DNA of 50,849 nucleotides from assembly GCA_019120395.1 (NCBI GenBank), contig DWVD01000040.1, forward strand, positions 1 through 50,849. Reading direction: 5' to 3'. The notes under the pieces were generated by a model. The model had not been told where the DNA came from. It saw nothing but the letters and a program-made list of their open reading frames with translations, and did no database searches. Origin of the DNA: Candidatus Gemmiger faecigallinarum. GTDB lineage: Bacteria; Bacillota; Clostridia; Oscillospirales; Ruminococcaceae. The position numbers were made by a program, and so were the translations under genes. Positions 50,146 to 50,849 of this stretch are shown here, one piece after another (position 1 is the stretch's first letter; each line of letters opens with the position of its first letter).

Positions 50146-50849
50146 ATGAAAGTACTCGTCACCGGCGCGGCCGGTTTCATCGGCGGCCAGCTCTGCCACG
50201 CGCTGTGGAAGCGGGGCGACGCCGTCGTCGGCATCGACAATTTTTCCTACGGCAATTTGGACAATCTGCGCTTTGAGGACCACGATTTCGGCCCCGACGT
50301 GCTGCGCATGGACATCCGCGACCGGGAAAAACTGCCCGAACTGTTCGAGAAGGAGCGGTTCGACGTGGTGTACAACATCGCCGGCATCGCGCCGCTGCCC
50401 GACTGCCAGTCCGACCCGGTGGAGGCGGTCAGCGTCAACACACTGGGGCTTGTCAACCTTCTGGAGCTGTGCCGCCGCCACGGCGTCAAACATCTGGTGC
50501 AGGCGTCCACCAACGCCATGTACGAGAACGAGACCGAATTCCCCACCGTGGAGGACAAGTTCAACGCCCCCACGCTGATCTACCCCAGCACCAAATACTG
50601 CGCCGAGCAGTTCTGCCGCAGCTTTGCCGAGACCTACAACATGAACGTCACCTGCCTGCGGTTTGCCAACGTCTACGGCCCCCACATCGACTGCCTGCGC
50701 AAGCAGCCGCCCTTTGTGGGCTACATGATCCGGGAGCTGTACTACGGCCGCGTGCCGGAGTTCCACTCCGACGGCAACCAGCGGCGAGACTACATTTATG
50801 TGGACGACCTGATCGACCTGGCGCTGCGCGTTACCGACCGGCCCGGCTT
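50146..50849 (+). CDS. NAD-dependent sugar epimerase/dehydratase, cut by the window end
   Basis: An open frame from ATG 50146 (after GGAGG) runs without stop to the window edge, giving at least 234 residues of an extended short-chain dehydrogenase. It has VLVTGAAGFIG (NAD-binding Gly motif), a QASTNAMY segment for the catalytic Ser/Thr, the YPSTK catalytic Tyr-x-x-x-Lys and RFANVYGPH. RRDYIYVDDLIDLAL follows near the edge. Family members convert nucleotide sugars (UDP-glucose/UDP-glucuronate epimerases, dehydratases). It probably supplies a donor for the polysaccharide; the substrate cannot be fixed from this part. Confidence 0.88.
   Translation, partial: MKVLVTGAAGFIGGQLCHALWKRGDAVVGIDNFSYGNLDNLRFEDHDFGPDVLRMDIRDREKLPELFEKERFDVVYNIAGIAPLPDCQSDPVEAVSVNTLGLVNLLELCRRHGVKHLVQASTNAMYENETEFPTVEDKFNAPTLIYPSTKYCAEQFCRSFAETYNMNVTCLRFANVYGPHIDCLRKQPPFVGYMIRELYYGRVPEFHSDGNQRRDYIYVDDLIDLALRVTDRPG

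Noticed and set aside
1..50849. tRNA, rRNA or known riboswitch genes
   Set aside because: I looked through the intergenic regions for tRNA-like T-arms (GGTTCGAATCC type) and typical riboswitch cores and saw none; a covariance search could still find weak cases.

Overview
The window looks like a chromosomal segment of a GC-rich gut Bacillota of the class Clostridia. The conserved darA-holB-ricT order, the GHKL/LytTR and OmpR two-component systems, MarR-controlled heterodimeric ABC exporters, a GPH sugar symporter with GH2/GH3 enzymes and the strong codon bias all point that way. An Oscillospiraceae/Ruminococcaceae relative of Gemmiger, Subdoligranulum or Faecalibacterium is my best guess (inference; no rRNA or marker-gene comparison was possible).

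Layout. 1-2.1 kb: an IS110-family transposase of visibly lower GC than its surroundings, preceded by a structured non-coding stretch that is a bridge-RNA candidate, then a stand-alone winged-helix protein. 2.1-5.4 kb (minus strand): ferredoxin, ricT, holB, darA and a rhomboid-like membrane protein. 5.4-12.8 kb: metallophosphoesterase, Cof-type HAD phosphatase, a three-gene ABC system (ATPase, secreted/anchored CARDB-like subunit, FtsX-type permease) and a divergent secreted protein. 12.8-19.3 kb: a two-component system with a short-loop sensor, methylglyoxal synthase, a DJ-1 protein and an ABC transporter whose promoter carries repeated TGTCACC boxes. 19.4-23.2 kb: an RNA/protein methyltransferase, aroD, and a LytTR regulator with its GHKL kinase. 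23.3-27.7 kb: MarR plus two ABC exporter half-transporters behind a promoter with a palindromic operator. 27.8-34.9 kb: a sugar-use cluster (GH2, membrane-anchored permuted GH3, GPH symporter).

35.3-50.8 kb is a surface-polysaccharide locus on the plus strand: GT4 enzymes, a beta-propeller GINT1-like protein, a GT-D enzyme, a GT11 alpha-1,2-fucosyltransferase, GT2 enzymes, a Wzx-like flippase, a GT6 (ABO-family) transferase with an NAN motif, a GT-C-like membrane enzyme, an XRE regulator and a sugar-nucleotide epimerase cut by the window end. GT11 plus GT6 in one locus suggests a glycan resembling blood-group A or B antigen. Gene blocks in this locus are separated by dense nested palindromic repeats (a GTAGGG-headed family, one copy arranged as a ~300-bp tandem duplication with a 60-bp insertion splitting a palindrome, and a 48-bp element present twice without change). 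These could act as recombination points that swap glycosyltransferase cassettes.
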